Source: Tenrec ecaudatus (Eukaryota; Chordata; Mammalia; Afrosoricida; Tenrecidae). From it: a stretch of DNA of 64,000 bases. The notes below the pieces were generated by a model. It searched no databases and was not told the origin of the DNA. It worked only from the letters and a program-made list of their open reading frames with translations. The stretch lies in the NCBI RefSeq assembly GCF_050624435.1, contig NC_134535.1, positions 130,915,731-130,979,730 of the forward strand, read 5' to 3'. Below are positions 52,430 to 63,800 of the stretch, in pieces (within the stretch, counting starts at the first letter, position 1; each line of letters opens with the position of its first letter). The position numbers were made by a program, and so were the translations under genes.

Positions 52430-52795
52430 ACAGTTACTCAACCTTTCTGAACCTTTTATATAGAAACTTCACTGGGCCTCTCGCAGCTCGTATCACAATC
52501 CGTACATCAGTTGCATCAAGCACATTTGTACATATGTTGCTATCGTCATTTCCAAAACAGTTTCTTTCTACTTGAGCCCTTGGTATCCGCTCCTCTTTTT
52601 TCCCCTCCCTCCCCCACCCTCCCATGCTCATGAACCCGCAATAATGTATCATTTTTATTTTAATATTTTACACCACCCGCTGCCACCCTTCATCCCCATT
52701 TCTGCTGTTCGTCCCCCTCCTTATCCACACAGTGGTGGAAATACGACCAAGCCCACAGGGCTGCTTCCAGCGCGATGCCTGGTGTAGGGTGGACA
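52430..52795 (-). mobile_element. Lineage-specific LINE 3'-end fragment
   Basis: In reverse it reads ACTTGAGCCCTTGGTATC, AAGCACATTTGTACATATG and TCATGAACCCGC, the complement of the fragments at 42290 and 48350. Confidence 0.7.
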
Positions 52796-53639
52796 CATGT
52801 CAATGGCCTTCACCAGGGATGCTGGGGACTCAGACCTGCAAACTCTTCTAGATTAGATGGGCTGGTCCTCTGGCTGCCTAGATGTAACCATCACGACCCC
52901 GTCAGCCTCTCACCTCTGGTTCTCAACACAAGTTCACGATCATGAGGAGTGTGGTGAAAGTGCTGGGGGCTAAGGCGGTGTGGCGTGCTGTCCACAGAGA
53001 GCATGGGCACGTTTGCACACGTACGGAGACTCCACCCCCAGGGAAGGCTGTTCCCAGACCGGCCCATCAATCTCAAGAGTGGCTTGGGAGGTGCTGGGAC
53101 CAGGTAGTCACAGGAGAGGCAAGCAAGAAAGGTGTTAGTCCGTGCTGCCTGTGGAACATTGTAGAGGGAGGAGATAAGCAGAGGTACTCCCTAGACTGCC
53201 TGCCCTCTTAGTCTCAAATACCGAACAGCAACTCAAGACCCAGGGAAGGGGCCACGACTCCCCTCACTGCCCACAGCCATAGCCTAAAGGAGGTGACAGG
53301 CTGCACTGCTCATGCCAGAAATGCTCCCTGGATCCAGACCTGCCTTCTCCTTCCTCTGCCCAAAGGAGCAGGCGGACACCTACATAATTTCCTAGACACA
53401 GCTTCAGGTGGGGAGGACATGGCCAGGGCCCACAGAACTCAGTACTCAGACACCAAATGAACCTAAAAGAGGACCGTCCCTCTTGAAACCCTAAAGCCGG
53501 TGGGCTAGGGCACCCCAGGGCAGGTTCAGCCCAAGTCCAGCATCCCACAGCACATGAATAGGAACCCACTCTCTGCTGGCCCCTGAGACACAACCCCAGC
53601 GCCAATGTTCTTCCCGTTTCCCCCCAGTTCTTCTTCCTG

Positions 53640-53800
53640 AAAATGCTTTGCCATGCCCTCTCCATACTCAAGAACCTTCACTGGCTCCCCATCGCCCATC
53701 AGGGTAAAGCCCACTCTTCTGACAGTTCAGGTTCCTCCTTGAATCGACTACAGACCCGTCTCCCAGCATCCCCCATCATGGACCACACACTCCAGCACAA
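53640..53800 (+). mobile_element. L2 LINE fragment
   Basis: GAACCTTCACTGGCTCCCC, ATCAGGGTAAAGCCCAC and GTTCAGGTTCCTCCTTG match the well-known L2 segment reading 'GGCTCCCCATTGCC'. Confidence 0.6.
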
Positions 53801-54529
53801 CGGGCAGGGTGCTTCTTTCACCATGCCCCAGATGTGGCCTTCTGCGTGCCTGTCAGAAAGGAAGACCGCCTGCTAGATCGGCCAAGATCCTCCGCCTTCA
53901 TCACCGAGCCGCCTCTGGTGAGGAGCATTTGAGAGGAAAGGGGAGGACTGGGGTACACTTCTCTCCATCAATTCTGGGTACCTGCCTCATAAGCTCGCTG
54001 ACCACACGAGTCCCCTGGCTTGTCAAAGACAGAAGCCATCAGAAAGTGCAAAGGGCCCGAGAGTCAGGGGCAAACAGCAGGCTGGCTCAGGAAACCCCAC
54101 AGATGCCCGCAAGGAGGGAGGCAGGAGGGAGCTGTGGAGGGGCTTGGCTCTTCACAGGAGAGCTTGTTGGGCATAATTTATTCCCACAGTGTCTCTGCAG
54201 GTTTCCGCTGGCTGGCGGAGTTTAGAATGGAACAGGCAGTCGCTGTTGCTCTTGGAAGCCTCTCCTCGTGCCTGGGGAGTGAGTGCCGCAGAGAGGCAGC
54301 AGCCATAAAGCAGAGGACACACACTCCATGGGGACCTGGTTTTACAATCCTGGAAAGACAAGGTTCCAAGAAACCCATGAGCGTGACCTGTAAATCCCAG
54401 CAGGAAGCAGAGCGGATCCTGGACCTTGGGGAAGGAGTGGGTTGGATCAGGAGGGGAGAGCCAGACCCAAACCCCTGGGGAGTGGGGGGCACTTGAGGAG
54501 AAAGGGCAGAGAACACTCACTCACTCACT

Positions 54530-54667
54530 CGCTCGCTGCCAATGCCAACTCACAGGAAGCCCCTGTGGGTTTCCGACACTGTAACTGTTCACGGGAGTAG
54601 AAAGCCCGGTGTTTTTCCCTCGGAGCTGCTTGGAGCACACTGCCGACCATGTGGATCGTAGCCTAAG
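54530..54667 (-). mobile_element. AfroSINE copy, 5'-truncated
   Basis: ATGCCAACTCACAGGAAGCC, CCTGTGGGTTTCCGACACTG and AGTAGAAAGCCCGG in reverse order, preceded by a short CACT repeat. Confidence 0.75.
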
Positions 54668-55147
54668 ATGTCACCACTGCATGACCTGGGTTTCACGCCG
54701 GGTTCAAAACCCAGTCACCCTCTGCAGGAAGGGTAAGCCTTTATGCCCCAGTACACCCGAGTGGGTACAGGGAACCCCCAAATCTATGGCATGCAGGCTG
54801 GTAGCTTTCCACCTTTCCTTCCAAGGTTGGAGAATGACTTAGGAGAGACTGTAGAAGGGGCAGGGAGGGGTCTCCCTGAGCCTTAGCCTTTGAAGGGGAT
54901 GAAGAAGGATATAGAAGGAAATTCCAATCCTCAATTGTGCCTGCCTAGAATCTCCCACCTAACTCAGGCCTGCTGTGTCGCAGAGCCAGGGTCTCCCAGG
55001 CCTGATGCCTGGTCCCAGCTCTCCCAGGACGGCCCACTGTGGCGGCCTCAGAGGGACAAATGGACACTGCTTTATGGAAGAACCGGCCTCCCTTCCAGGG
55101 AACCTTCTACAACTCTCGAACAGCCTTTGGCGTCCTTGGAGTGGAGG

Positions 55148-55286
55148 AGCCCAGGGGAGGGGTGGGCTACATACTGCGCTGCTAACCAGGAGGTTTGTGG
55201 TTCGGACCCACCAACTGCTCTGAGGGAGAACGATGCGGCTTTCTATTCCCCTATAGGATGGATCGCTAGGGGTCAGAATGGGCTCC
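55148..55286 (+). mobile_element. AfroSINE copy, shortened body
   Basis: GGAGCCCAGGGGAGG, GCGCTGCTAACCAGGAGG, GAACGATGCGGCTTTCTATT and a tail GGATCGCTAGGGGTCAG. Confidence 0.8.
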
Positions 55287-55654
55287 TGAAAGGGTGGTCT
55301 GGGTGGTGGAGACGGCTTGGAAGAGAGACCACTGCTTGGAGACCTGCCTCTGAAAGACCAGCCACTGATACCCTGCGGAGCACTGTCGAGGGCGGATGGT
55401 TGCCTCTGGGGTTGACGGTGGCGCCTGGTGTCTCCAGTCGTGCAGAGTCGCCATAAAGGAGTTCATCTGACCTCCCAAGTCATGATCAGGGGTGCGGCTG
55501 GGGAGCTTATCTGACCTCCTGAAGGGATTAGCGCCTGGCCCAAAAAATGCCAATTAGCCAACAGGGCTGAATTCAACCTCACCCATCTCTCCCAGTACTG
55601 GCCAGGGCACTCCCAAAATCGACGATTACACCAGAGGCAGTTCCCGGTGCAGCC

Positions 55655-55690
55655 TGTCATTGGCTATTTATAACCCACCCGCCCCTGGGG
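55655..55690 (-). promoter_or_regulatory. Candidate regulatory site: GC box, TATA/MEF2, CCAAT
   Basis: On the minus strand GGGGCGGG is followed within about 5 bases by TTATAAATAG (complement of 55664-55673), which fits both a TATA box and the MEF2 consensus YTAWWWWTAR, and then by CCAATGACAGG. It is oriented with TSPAN9 transcription. Confidence 0.35.
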
Positions 55691-56799
55691 GGTGGGGGAA
55701 AGCCACCTCCTGCCACAGTGACTGTGGCCTTGGCCTCAGGGAGGCCGCTGCACTCTGCTGCTCCAGCTGAGGACCCCCACAGGAGCCCCCCCAAGCAATC
55801 TGATTTATTGAGCACCATGGTCAGCAGTCGAGTTTCCTGGGCAGCTCCTGACAAAGACCCCTTGCCTGTTACCACATGGGCTGGGCTTTCCCAGCCTCCC
55901 CAGCACCTCCCCTCAGGGTCTGACCTGCTGTGCAGACCCCCTCCAGCTGCTGGCTCCGACCACCACAGATGTCCTACCTGTCTGCATCCCTTCATCAACC
56001 CAGCCCCCCACCCCACCCCCAGCAAAGTAACATGCCTGTAGAAATAAGGGAACAACACAAGAGGCGGGGAGGGGTAGGCATTCGTGTGAATGAGCCTGGG
56101 AGTGAGGTCGGGACCAGCAGCTCTCCCCACCCTCCGTAAAGGAGGCGAGGGGCCAAGCAAGGGCATCAAGGGCAAAAGAGGCCACAGGAACTAACACACA
56201 TGGAACCCGGGCCTCAACTCCCACCTCGGCTCAGGCCACAGATGAGAAAGGGGTGGTCCAGCGTTCTCCCGACACCATACCAAGGACGTATTTCTACCGA
56301 GCCTCCCTCTTATCTCTGGGCCAGTGAGAATTCCGAGAGCTCCCCCAGCACCCCCAGCACAGTCCAAACTTAAGCCCTGGGCCCCCAAAAAGTCCTCCCC
56401 TAAAGTGTGTGCCCCTCAAAGACACCTAATCCCAGAAGTCAGCTTGTGGGGTCCTATGCCAGACATCCCATGGCGTTCTTGCTGAAAGCTAAGGCATCTC
56501 TCTGCCACCCCCAAAGGAACAGCCTGTGGCAGTCCTGTGAGATCACCTACGAAGCCCCCACGCAGACTTACAACGCTGTGTCCCTTTGTGGGGGGTGGGT
56601 CCCAGGATGACCTCACGAATATGGTGGCAGCGGGCTGAGTGCAGAGGCCGTGCTAGGGGAAAGGTTAATAATAGAGCTGGGTTGGGTGCTGCCCATGGCC
56701 TTTTTCCTGGGCTGCTGCTCCATTACGAGCTGTGGCTGCAGGCAGGGCGAGTCAGCTGCAGGGAGATTCAAACCCAGGTCAGCCTGGGAGCCACGTTCT

Positions 56800-56885
56800 C
56801 CTTAGGCCACCTCTGTGAAGATGAGGCCCATACACAGCCTCTCTATAAAAAGCCCTGAGCTGGCGGGGCCGAGCCCGGCCGGAAG
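56800..56885 (+). promoter_or_regulatory. Candidate TATA-type element
   Basis: CTCTCTATAAAAAGCCC carries TATAAAAAG at 56844-56852, followed about 25 bases later by a GC-rich near-palindrome GGCCGAGCCCGGCCGG. No gene follows; weak candidate. Confidence 0.25.
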
Positions 56886-57175
56886 CCCCAAGGTTGCCTG
56901 TCCCTGCACTCAACAGCCCTCCGGCCCAGCCATGTGCCTCCCTCCTCCTCGTCTCGCTTGACTGTAGCCTGCTATTCTGGGCTCTGGGGGACAAAGGGGA
57001 GCCGGTGACTTCAGCAGGAAGCCCACAGGGTGGGCAGGTTGGTGGCAGAGCAGCTTTCCTGGCGACAGGGCAGCTGCTGCCCGCTTGGAGCCTCTCTCTC
57101 TGTCCCCTGGAAACGGACAAATACAATTTGCTCAACAGTCAACACATATGGCCAGGGAGCAGCCACCCCCACCAC

Positions 57176-57226
<51 letters not shown>
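57176..57226. repeat. (CA)n microsatellite
   Basis: About 25 uninterrupted CA units. Confidence 0.95.
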
Positions 57227-57227
<1 letters not shown>

Positions 57228-57271
57228 ATGCTGTGGTTATGGGCTGCAGAAAAATGTCCAGCGTTAAAAAA

Positions 57272-57462
57272 AAAAGCTGATATCAAAGGCTCAAGTAGGA
57301 AGAACATGTTTTGAGAATGATGAAGGCAACATACGTACAAATGTGCTTGACACAATGGATGGATAGATGGATGGATGGATGGATGGATGGATGGATGGAT
57401 GGATGGATGGGTGGGTGGGTTGTGATAAGAGCTATAAGAGCCCCCAATAAAATAATCATTTT
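57272..57462 (+). mobile_element. Lineage-specific LINE 3'-end fragment with GGAT repeat
   Basis: GCTGATATCAAAGGCTCAAG, GAGAATGATGAAGGCAAC, ATGTGCTTGACACAATGG and the end GAGCCCCCAATAAAATAATC. A GGAT microsatellite has grown within it at 57356-57410. Confidence 0.75.
57356..57420. repeat. (GGAT)n microsatellite
   Basis: About 13 GGAT units followed by three GGGT units, grown in a LINE 3' fragment. Confidence 0.95.
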
Positions 57463-57550
57463 AAAATTACTACACTGGTTGAAATAAATGGAGCAGGAGA
57501 AACTGGGGGAAACACAAAAAGAAAGAAAAAAAAAGGAATTTCCATCGCTA

Positions 57551-57763
57551 CTAAACCCACTGCCGTCAAGTGGCTTCTCCATCCCGGAGAGCCCATACAC
57601 CCTATAGAGCAGAGCTGCCCCGCGAGGTCGCCAAGGCTGAGTCTGATGGAGCAGACCACCCCAAGCAGACCATCTTTGTCCTGAGGAGGAGCTGGGGAAT
57701 GGGGGCAGCTGACCTTCCGTTCACGGCTGATTGCTTTTACCACTAGGCCATCAAGGCCCTCCC
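57551..57763 (-). mobile_element. AfroSINE copy
   Basis: AAACCCACTGCCGTCAAGTG, CACCCTATAGAGCAGAGCTG and ACCACTAGGCCATCAAGGCC in reverse. Confidence 0.82.
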
Positions 57764-57844
57764 ATTGCTCTTAGTGAACCATTCCTGGGGGCTGAGTTGG
57801 AATCAACATTGGGAAGAGAGGATGGGGGAAAGGCACGTGAAAAT

Positions 57845-58600
57845 GGGGCTGCTGCTGCTCCCAAGTCAGTGCTGACTCAGCAACCCTAGCAGCCAAGAGA
57901 ACAGAGCACTCTTAAGGGCTGCCACATCAATCCATCCTACTTGGTGGTGGCGGGGGTGGGGGGCAGGGGAGTTTGTCATCCTCTTGTTCGCCGCCTGCTG
58001 CTTGGCCAAACATGATGTCCTTCTCACAGAAAGTCGTGAGACCAAGACCTGTCTCCATGCTTCCAGGAAACAGTCTGGCTGGTCTTCTTCTAAGACAGCC
58101 TTGTTGGCCTGTCCGGCAGGCCATGGTATAGTCGATACTCTCGTCAACACTATTACTCAGACATTGTCCTCCCTCATCCTCCAGCGAAGCCGTTGAAAAG
58201 ACGGCCAGGCACACGGAGTCCACAAAGTGACATCGTGGCCCCATGGTGACACACTGTCAAGAGATCTGGTGGGGCATGTCTGCCCCATGGGAAGACTTCA
58301 TCGCTGACGCTCAGGGTCAAACCCCAGGAGATGTGCATCGATGGTCTATCTTTTAACCGGATTAATCCCATCTGTACACCAGGCAGCCTGACCCAGAGGA
58401 CCCTGGACGGCACGGAGAAGCACATGGCCTTGAGGTAGAGGGCAGGCTCACCCACAGCCTACGGTGAGCAGAGGACGCCACGTTGCTGCAGAAAGCAAAG
58501 AGGGCGTGAAGCACCTGCTGATGGAGGTCAAGGACAACCGTATGGGTCACACCTCAGCATGGAGCAAACGGAAGTCCGATACAATGGAAAGAGGGGCGGG
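57845..58600. mobile_element. RTE-derived fragments in opposite orientations
   Basis: 57870-58200 reads, on the minus strand, CTTCGCTGGAGGATGAGGG, GAGAAGGACATCATGTTTGG and AGTAGGATGGATTGATGTGG, the RTE 3' end. 58350-58600 reads, on the plus strand, GGAGGTCAAGGACAACCG and GAAAGCAAAGAGGGCGTG, an RTE interior segment. Between them is unassigned sequence. Confidence 0.6.
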
Positions 58601-58621
58601 GAGACTTGAAAACACAAACTC

Positions 58622-58822
58622 CAACCCAAACCCAGTGCCAGAGTCAATGCCGACTCACAGTGACACCACGGGGGGGGGGGGGAGGGTAGAACTGACCCTG
58701 CGTACTTCCCAAACAGTGACTGCTGACAAGAGTAGAAAGCCCCATCTTTCCCCCCACCCCGAGGAGCGGCTGGTGGTTTCAAACGGCTGACCTCGCGGTT
58801 CCAGGAGGATATCAGGGGCTCC
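58622..58822 (-). mobile_element. AfroSINE copy, full length
   Basis: GCCAGAGTCAATGCCGACTC, AGAGTAGAAAGCCCCATC and GGAGCGGCTGGTGGTTTCAA. A G run of about 14 interrupts it near 58670. Confidence 0.88.
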
Positions 58823-58899
58823 TCTGAACATATAGCCCCTAGCAATTCACAGACCATCCTTCCTCTCCAGTGAACCGTGCTCGCTGGTAGGACTTCCTG

Positions 58900-60070
58900 C
58901 AAGGCTGTCACAAAGCTTAAAGAGGTTCATGTTTGAAAAGCACTTAAAAGCAGAGCCTGAGGCCTGGTCCATGTCCCAGAGGTGCTGGAAACCCCTCATC
59001 ACTGTCGTCCTGTGGTCACCATCGTCACTGCCTGCACCGGCATCAATGGCCGTCTGGGCGGGCAGGAGGCAAGTGCTGCCATGCGTTCTGGCTCTCCTTG
59101 GGAGGAAAGCGCAGGAAGCATTGAGTTTGGAGCCTGGGCCGGAGGCACGCGCTGGGCAGAAGCCGTCTGCAAGCCCGGCCTAGAAGGGGCAGAGCTGGCG
59201 TGTCAGTTTGTGGCTAGCTCTCTCTCACTTCTCCTTGTTTGTAAGACAGGAAGACACCTCCAGTACTTAGAAGCTAAGGGCAGGGGCAGGAGCAGGGGCA
59301 GGGACAGGGAAGAGGGCATTTAGTCAGCACCGAAAAGATCCGGAACAGAAGTCTGAGTGCCGACAGCCATCAGCGCCTGGTCGACAGAAAGAAGGCCAGG
59401 CCTCGAGGGGGCTTGTGCTTCAAAGCTACCAGCACTGCCAGCTTCTGGGGCGCCTGAGTTTCCCACTGAACACCCAATCCAGGCCTGGGGATGGGCACAA
59501 TGGCTCAAGGGTGTGCCGGGGTGGACCAAGAGCCATCCTCCGCTCTGTCTAACCCCGCAGTCCTTGTTCCTCCTCCACCCTAAGTCACAATTGCCCAGGA
59601 AGTTTCTACACTACAGGTGCCCAGGCACCGCCCTGTGCGTCATCACCCCCAGGGTGCCAACACGCAGCAGTGGCATCTAAAAGCCCCACAGCTCATGCCG
59701 GTGCCCTGCTAGGAGGACCCCCACTGCACCAACATCCATGCCCATCGTCGGGCTGGCCAATCTCCCCCAACTGCCCCTGCTAATGGCTGGAGCAAATGGC
59801 CCTAGAGACCTGACACACTGGGGCCCCTCCCCGCTTCCCTACACCGGTACCCCACCTACGGTGACAAGGGCAGAGGCAGAAGCCAGACCCCAATCCCTTC
59901 CTGTAGCTCTGGGAGCCTTCAACGGAGACTTCTCTCGGCCCAGGGCTTCGTCTGCCTGAGACATCAGCATCCCAGGTACCTGCCTCCAGGGACATTCAGG
60001 GAGTCGCAGCAGTGGGCACTGCAGTGCTAGGGCTCAGGAAGCACCAATCAGAGGCAGACGCTGACCCATC
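58900..60070. other. Intronic unique sequence
   Basis: Nothing recognised besides a short AGGGGC repeat at 59280-59310. Confidence 0.4.
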
Positions 60071-60074
60071 ACCT

Positions 60075-60230
60075 CCTCGGAGGCCCAACACAGCCCATGA
60101 GGTGCATGCCATTGCCATCCCTGTTTACAGGGGAGAAACCAAGGCTCACGGGGATTAAGGAATATGCCCGGGCGTCCCAGGTGAGTGATAGGCTCGGCTC
60201 GGTAGGGCAAACCCAGAAGGTAGGATCATA
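60075..60230 (-). mobile_element. MIR copy
   Basis: CCATCCCTGTTTACAGGGG, CCAAGGCTCACGGGGATTAA and GTCCCAGGTGAGTGATAGG follow the reversed MIR. Confidence 0.65.
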
Positions 60231-60379
60231 AGCAAGGCTCCCCTGAATCCTTCAGGAGTGATTATTACTATGACGGTCACTGAGCCTGTCAGCAGCCTCA
60301 GGAGGAACTGAGCGGCCTTGCCTGCTTTCTTGCCCCTTTGTCTTTTTATTCTGTTTCCTTGAGGACTTGCATCTGCACA

Positions 60380-60582
60380 GAGAGCCCTGGTGCCGTATTG
60401 GTTATGCATTGGGCCGCTCACTGCAAGGTCAGCTGTTCAATACCACCAGCTGCTGCTCAGGAGGAAAAGACAAGGCTTTCTACTCCCATAAAACTTAAGA
60501 GTCTTGGAAACCCACAGGGGCAATTCGACCCTGTCCTGTAGGGTCGCTGTGAGCAGGCATCCACTCAGTGCCGGTGAGCTTG
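60380..60582 (+). mobile_element. AfroSINE copy, full length
   Basis: GAGAGCCCTGGTGCCGTATT, AAGGTCAGCTGTTCAATACC, CTGTCCTGTAGGGTCGCTGT and a tail GCCGGTGAGCTTGG. Confidence 0.9.
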
Positions 60583-60739
60583 GTTTCTGTGCCTACGTAG
60601 GGCAGGCTCTGGCAGGGAGGGCAGGGGTGGGCGATGACTCTGGTGATGAAGCAGATTACAGGGACCCTGTATATGCCCTGAAGCCCATTGGGGAATCATT
60701 CCCTGGGGTCACAGGAGTGCCTTAGAGAGGCAGCCAAAC

Positions 60740-60865
60740 CAAGGCAAGTCCCGTCTTCTAGATGGGAAGATGGACAGAGCAGGGGAGCAGCATGCTCACG
60801 CAGGGCCACACAAGCAACTCAGTCAGTGAGAGAGCTGCCGAACCCAGTCCCCAAATGCCAGCCCC
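60740..60865 (-). mobile_element. MIR fragment
   Basis: GATGGGAAGATGGACAG, GCAGGGCCACACAAGCAACT and GAGAGAGCTGCCGAACCC fit a reversed MIR. Confidence 0.55.
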
Positions 60866-61239
60866 CCACAACCTGTTAAAGCCTCTTCCGGATTGCCTTA
60901 AGATACCCTCCTCCCCAGGGCAGATGCCCACTAGCCTATGGAGGGGGCAGTGCCATGCCAAGCCCCCCCCGCCCCCCGTGACCCTCTCAGTTCCTAGAGG
61001 AAGGGTCCTGGGCTCCGCCAGGCAGGCACCGCTCCCTGCTCCCGTCGGTTTAAAATAGGCCACTAGGACGCCCGCCAACAGCCAGGGCTCCTGGCCAGCA
61101 GAAGGGTTATGTTTCTGGCTGCGCCCCGTGAAACGCTGACCAGGGAAGGCTTCCCAAACCAACAGCTGAGCCCGGCTGTGATGACAAGCCAGGGCTGAGA
61201 GTAGGCCCGAACCCAGCGAGCGTACAGTGGGAGGGGGTT

Positions 61240-61322
61240 GGGGGCGCTCCTTCCCCCGCCCCCCTCGGTGACCCGGAGCACAGGGATGGCTATATAAGGC
61301 CGCAAGACTGGGGGGAGAGCAG
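61240..61322 (+). promoter_or_regulatory. Candidate promoter: GC box and TATATAAGG
   Basis: CCCCCGCCCCCC (61253-61264) lies about 27 bases before a strong TATA box, TATATAAGG (61291-61299). Initiation would be near 61322-61330, antisense to TSPAN9. No clear ORF or known gene follows, so this is sequence-based suspicion only. Confidence 0.35.
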
Positions 61323-62184
61323 GCTTGGGAACTACCCCCAGGGCCCAGCCAGCGCACATATTCTCCCAGGCCAGTGCGTACACCTGCCGCCCCGGGATGA
61401 ACATTCCTGCATGCCATTCCCTGCCCTGGAATGGGCTTCCCCCAGCTCCTGGCCACTGCTATCCCCTCTTCGCACTGCTCTGGTCAACCTGCTGCTCCGG
61501 AAGCCCTGCCAGGGTCTCCTCCTCGCTCTGGCCACACCAGCCCCTCCCGAGCCAGGGGCATGGCAAGCCCATGGCCCACAAGGAGCTGGTGGGAGACCAC
61601 GAGCCTCTGGCCTGAGAGGGATGGGGGGAAGTGGTGGGGACGAAAAGTGCTGACCTGGCTCCGGGTCTGGGCTTGGTGTTTGAATCTCCAAGGTGGGAAA
61701 CAACCCCTCGCTTTCACTCACCCAGTGGCTCTGGGTTGACCACGGCGGCCGCCTAGGTTGTGAGGTCCAGCCACTGGGCAGAAACTTTATGGCCACCTGC
61801 CATGGGCCCCTGCGCTGGGTGGCAGCCGTCACTTGAGTTGCCGTGACTCTCGCACTAGGAGCCCCATGGGAGCAGGTCCCTCCTGCCAGGTGAGTTCTCC
61901 CAACAGTGACCCCATTGGGCTCCCTGGCACATGGGGTGCCACGGGATGGGGACATGCAGAGAGCTCCAGGGGAGTTCACGGGTGACAGAATCCCGTGGGT
62001 TGTGGAGGGATACAGGAGGGTGGGGCACTCCCGACCTCTGCAGAGGGCCCAAAGAGCATCTCCCGGCCCACAGAGAGGACCCGTGGCTTGCTGCTGCCCT
62101 AGCACGTGGTTCTGCAGTGTCCTTGGAGCAGCCGGAGTGACAGCGCAGACCTGTCCCACAGGGCGAGTTTCTAAGCTGTCATGT

Positions 62185-62292
62185 CATGAGCGCAGATGGT
62201 CAGGTGTTTTCTCCCTAGGATCCCCTGGTAGGTTTGAACCAATGACCTTCTGGCTAGTGGCCGAGCGCTTAACTGTTGCATCACCAGGGCTA
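62185..62292 (-). mobile_element. AfroSINE head fragment
   Basis: GGTTTGAACCAATGACC, GGCCGAGCGCTTAACTGTTG and CATCACCAGGGCT are the complement of the tRNA-like head. The GAGCGCTTAAC wording is the elephant-like, older form. Confidence 0.75.
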
Positions 62293-62299
62293 TTCCCGC

Positions 62300-63605
62300 C
62301 CCCCAAACAACCCCACCCCCACCCCAGCACAGAGAGCCCTGTTTCCATCAACCATGATGTGCAACAATCCTTTCAGCCAGCCCTGTCCGTGTGCGGGGTC
62401 AGCCCATTATCGCTGAGGTGTGACGTCACAAGAGGGGGGCCCATGGACCTGACTCAGGAGGTCTCCGGGTCTGTGTGAAACTGCCCCCTCTCGACCACTG
62501 TGTCCCCGATTCACCAAACAAAGATCCGGATGCCTGAGCTAAACCAAGCATCCCCTGTGGGACGGTGCCTGGCATCACGAGAGTCTGCTGGTGGAAGAGA
62601 CATAACGTCGCCAGGCCCTGCCTTCTAGACACGTGCCTAACGTGCCAAGGCAGTAGGCAGAGAGCTCCTGACGGAAGAAGGGAGACGAGGGTGTGGGGGG
62701 ACAGAGGTCCATCTGGAGGAGACGGAAAAGACGGTGTGGTTGAAGTGATTTGTGAGAGAAAGGGGGCCGGATGATATGGAAAGATCCGTGGGTGGGGGCG
62801 TACAACAGAGAAGTACTGCTCCGGGGCACTGACCGTATGTCACTCAAGCGTCTGCAAGTGACAGTTTTGAGCAAAGGTGAGTGAGGGTGCGGCTGACCGG
62901 CCTGAATGGTGACTGAAAGTCCAGAGCCTGACTCCCGATGAGAAGGTTGGGGTGGCAGCTCCTGGCTCAGAGTGACACCCATGGATGGCATGGTGTCTTG
63001 CATCTTGGGCGGATGCAGAGGGAGGGTTGTGACATGGCTGTGGTCCTGGGGGTCATCCGGTAACATGCTCAGCGGCTGGCTGAAAGGTTGAGTGTTTGCA
63101 GCCACCTAGAGATGCCTCCGCGGAAAAGGGCTTCGGGGTGGGGGGCGGTCACTGACAACTGTGGGGTGCAGCCCACAGACACAGGTGGGCTAGAGTGGGA
63201 GATCGCTGAACCGGGACTCTGGCAGATGGTGGCACCGAGCCATCCAAAGGAGGAGTTTGGAAGGAGGATGATAAAAAACGAAAGTAAGACTGAAAAGGAC
63301 TTGGAGTCTTTGGTGGCAAACAAGTCCATCTCAAACAATAACAAAAACACACTGATGAAAGGAGTCCCGTGGAAGACCCAGAAGACGACCCAAGTGGTGG
63401 TACCCACAGGTACAACAAAGTGGTGCGAGAGGGCTGCCGCAGTGAACGCCAGCAGGGGTGCTTCCCTGCCTGGCTCCACCGTGTACAGTAGTCCCTGGGT
63501 TAAGAACAACTTCTTAAGTCCGTCTCTAAGTTGCATTTCCACGTCAGTCTGAAGGCCAACTAGTCATGTATTTGTCTCAGTGTACAGTGCACCTTGCTAA
63601 GCATA
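62300..63605. other. Intronic unique sequence
   Basis: Nothing recognised. A 154-residue plus-strand ORF at 63088-63552 has no family resemblance and is probably chance. Confidence 0.4.
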
Positions 63606-63608
63606 ACA

Positions 63609-63800
63609 AAGGAGCCCTGGTGACACAGTGGTCATGTGTTGGGCTGCTAACCACAAGGCCAGCAGTTTGAAACCACAAGCCGCTCTGTGGGAGAACGTTG
63701 AGACTTTCTATTCCTGTAAAGAATTTTGGCCTCAGAAACTCACAGAGGCAATTGCTCCCTCTCTCCCAGGGTCACTATGAGTCTCAATAGCAGTGAGTAT
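63609..63800 (+). mobile_element. AfroSINE copy, full length
   Basis: AAGGAGCCCTGGTGACACAG, GGGCTGCTAACCACAAGG, GGGTCACTATGAGTCTC and the tail AGCAGTGAGT. One of the best preserved copies. Confidence 0.92.

Noticed and set aside
61332..62159. 275-residue minus-strand ORF
   Set aside because: Low-complexity Pro/Gly/Ser text in GC-rich intron DNA; other frames across the same bases are also open.
63088..63552. 154-residue plus-strand ORF
   Set aside because: Lysine-rich middle part looks protein-like, but no domain, splice sites or promoter support it.
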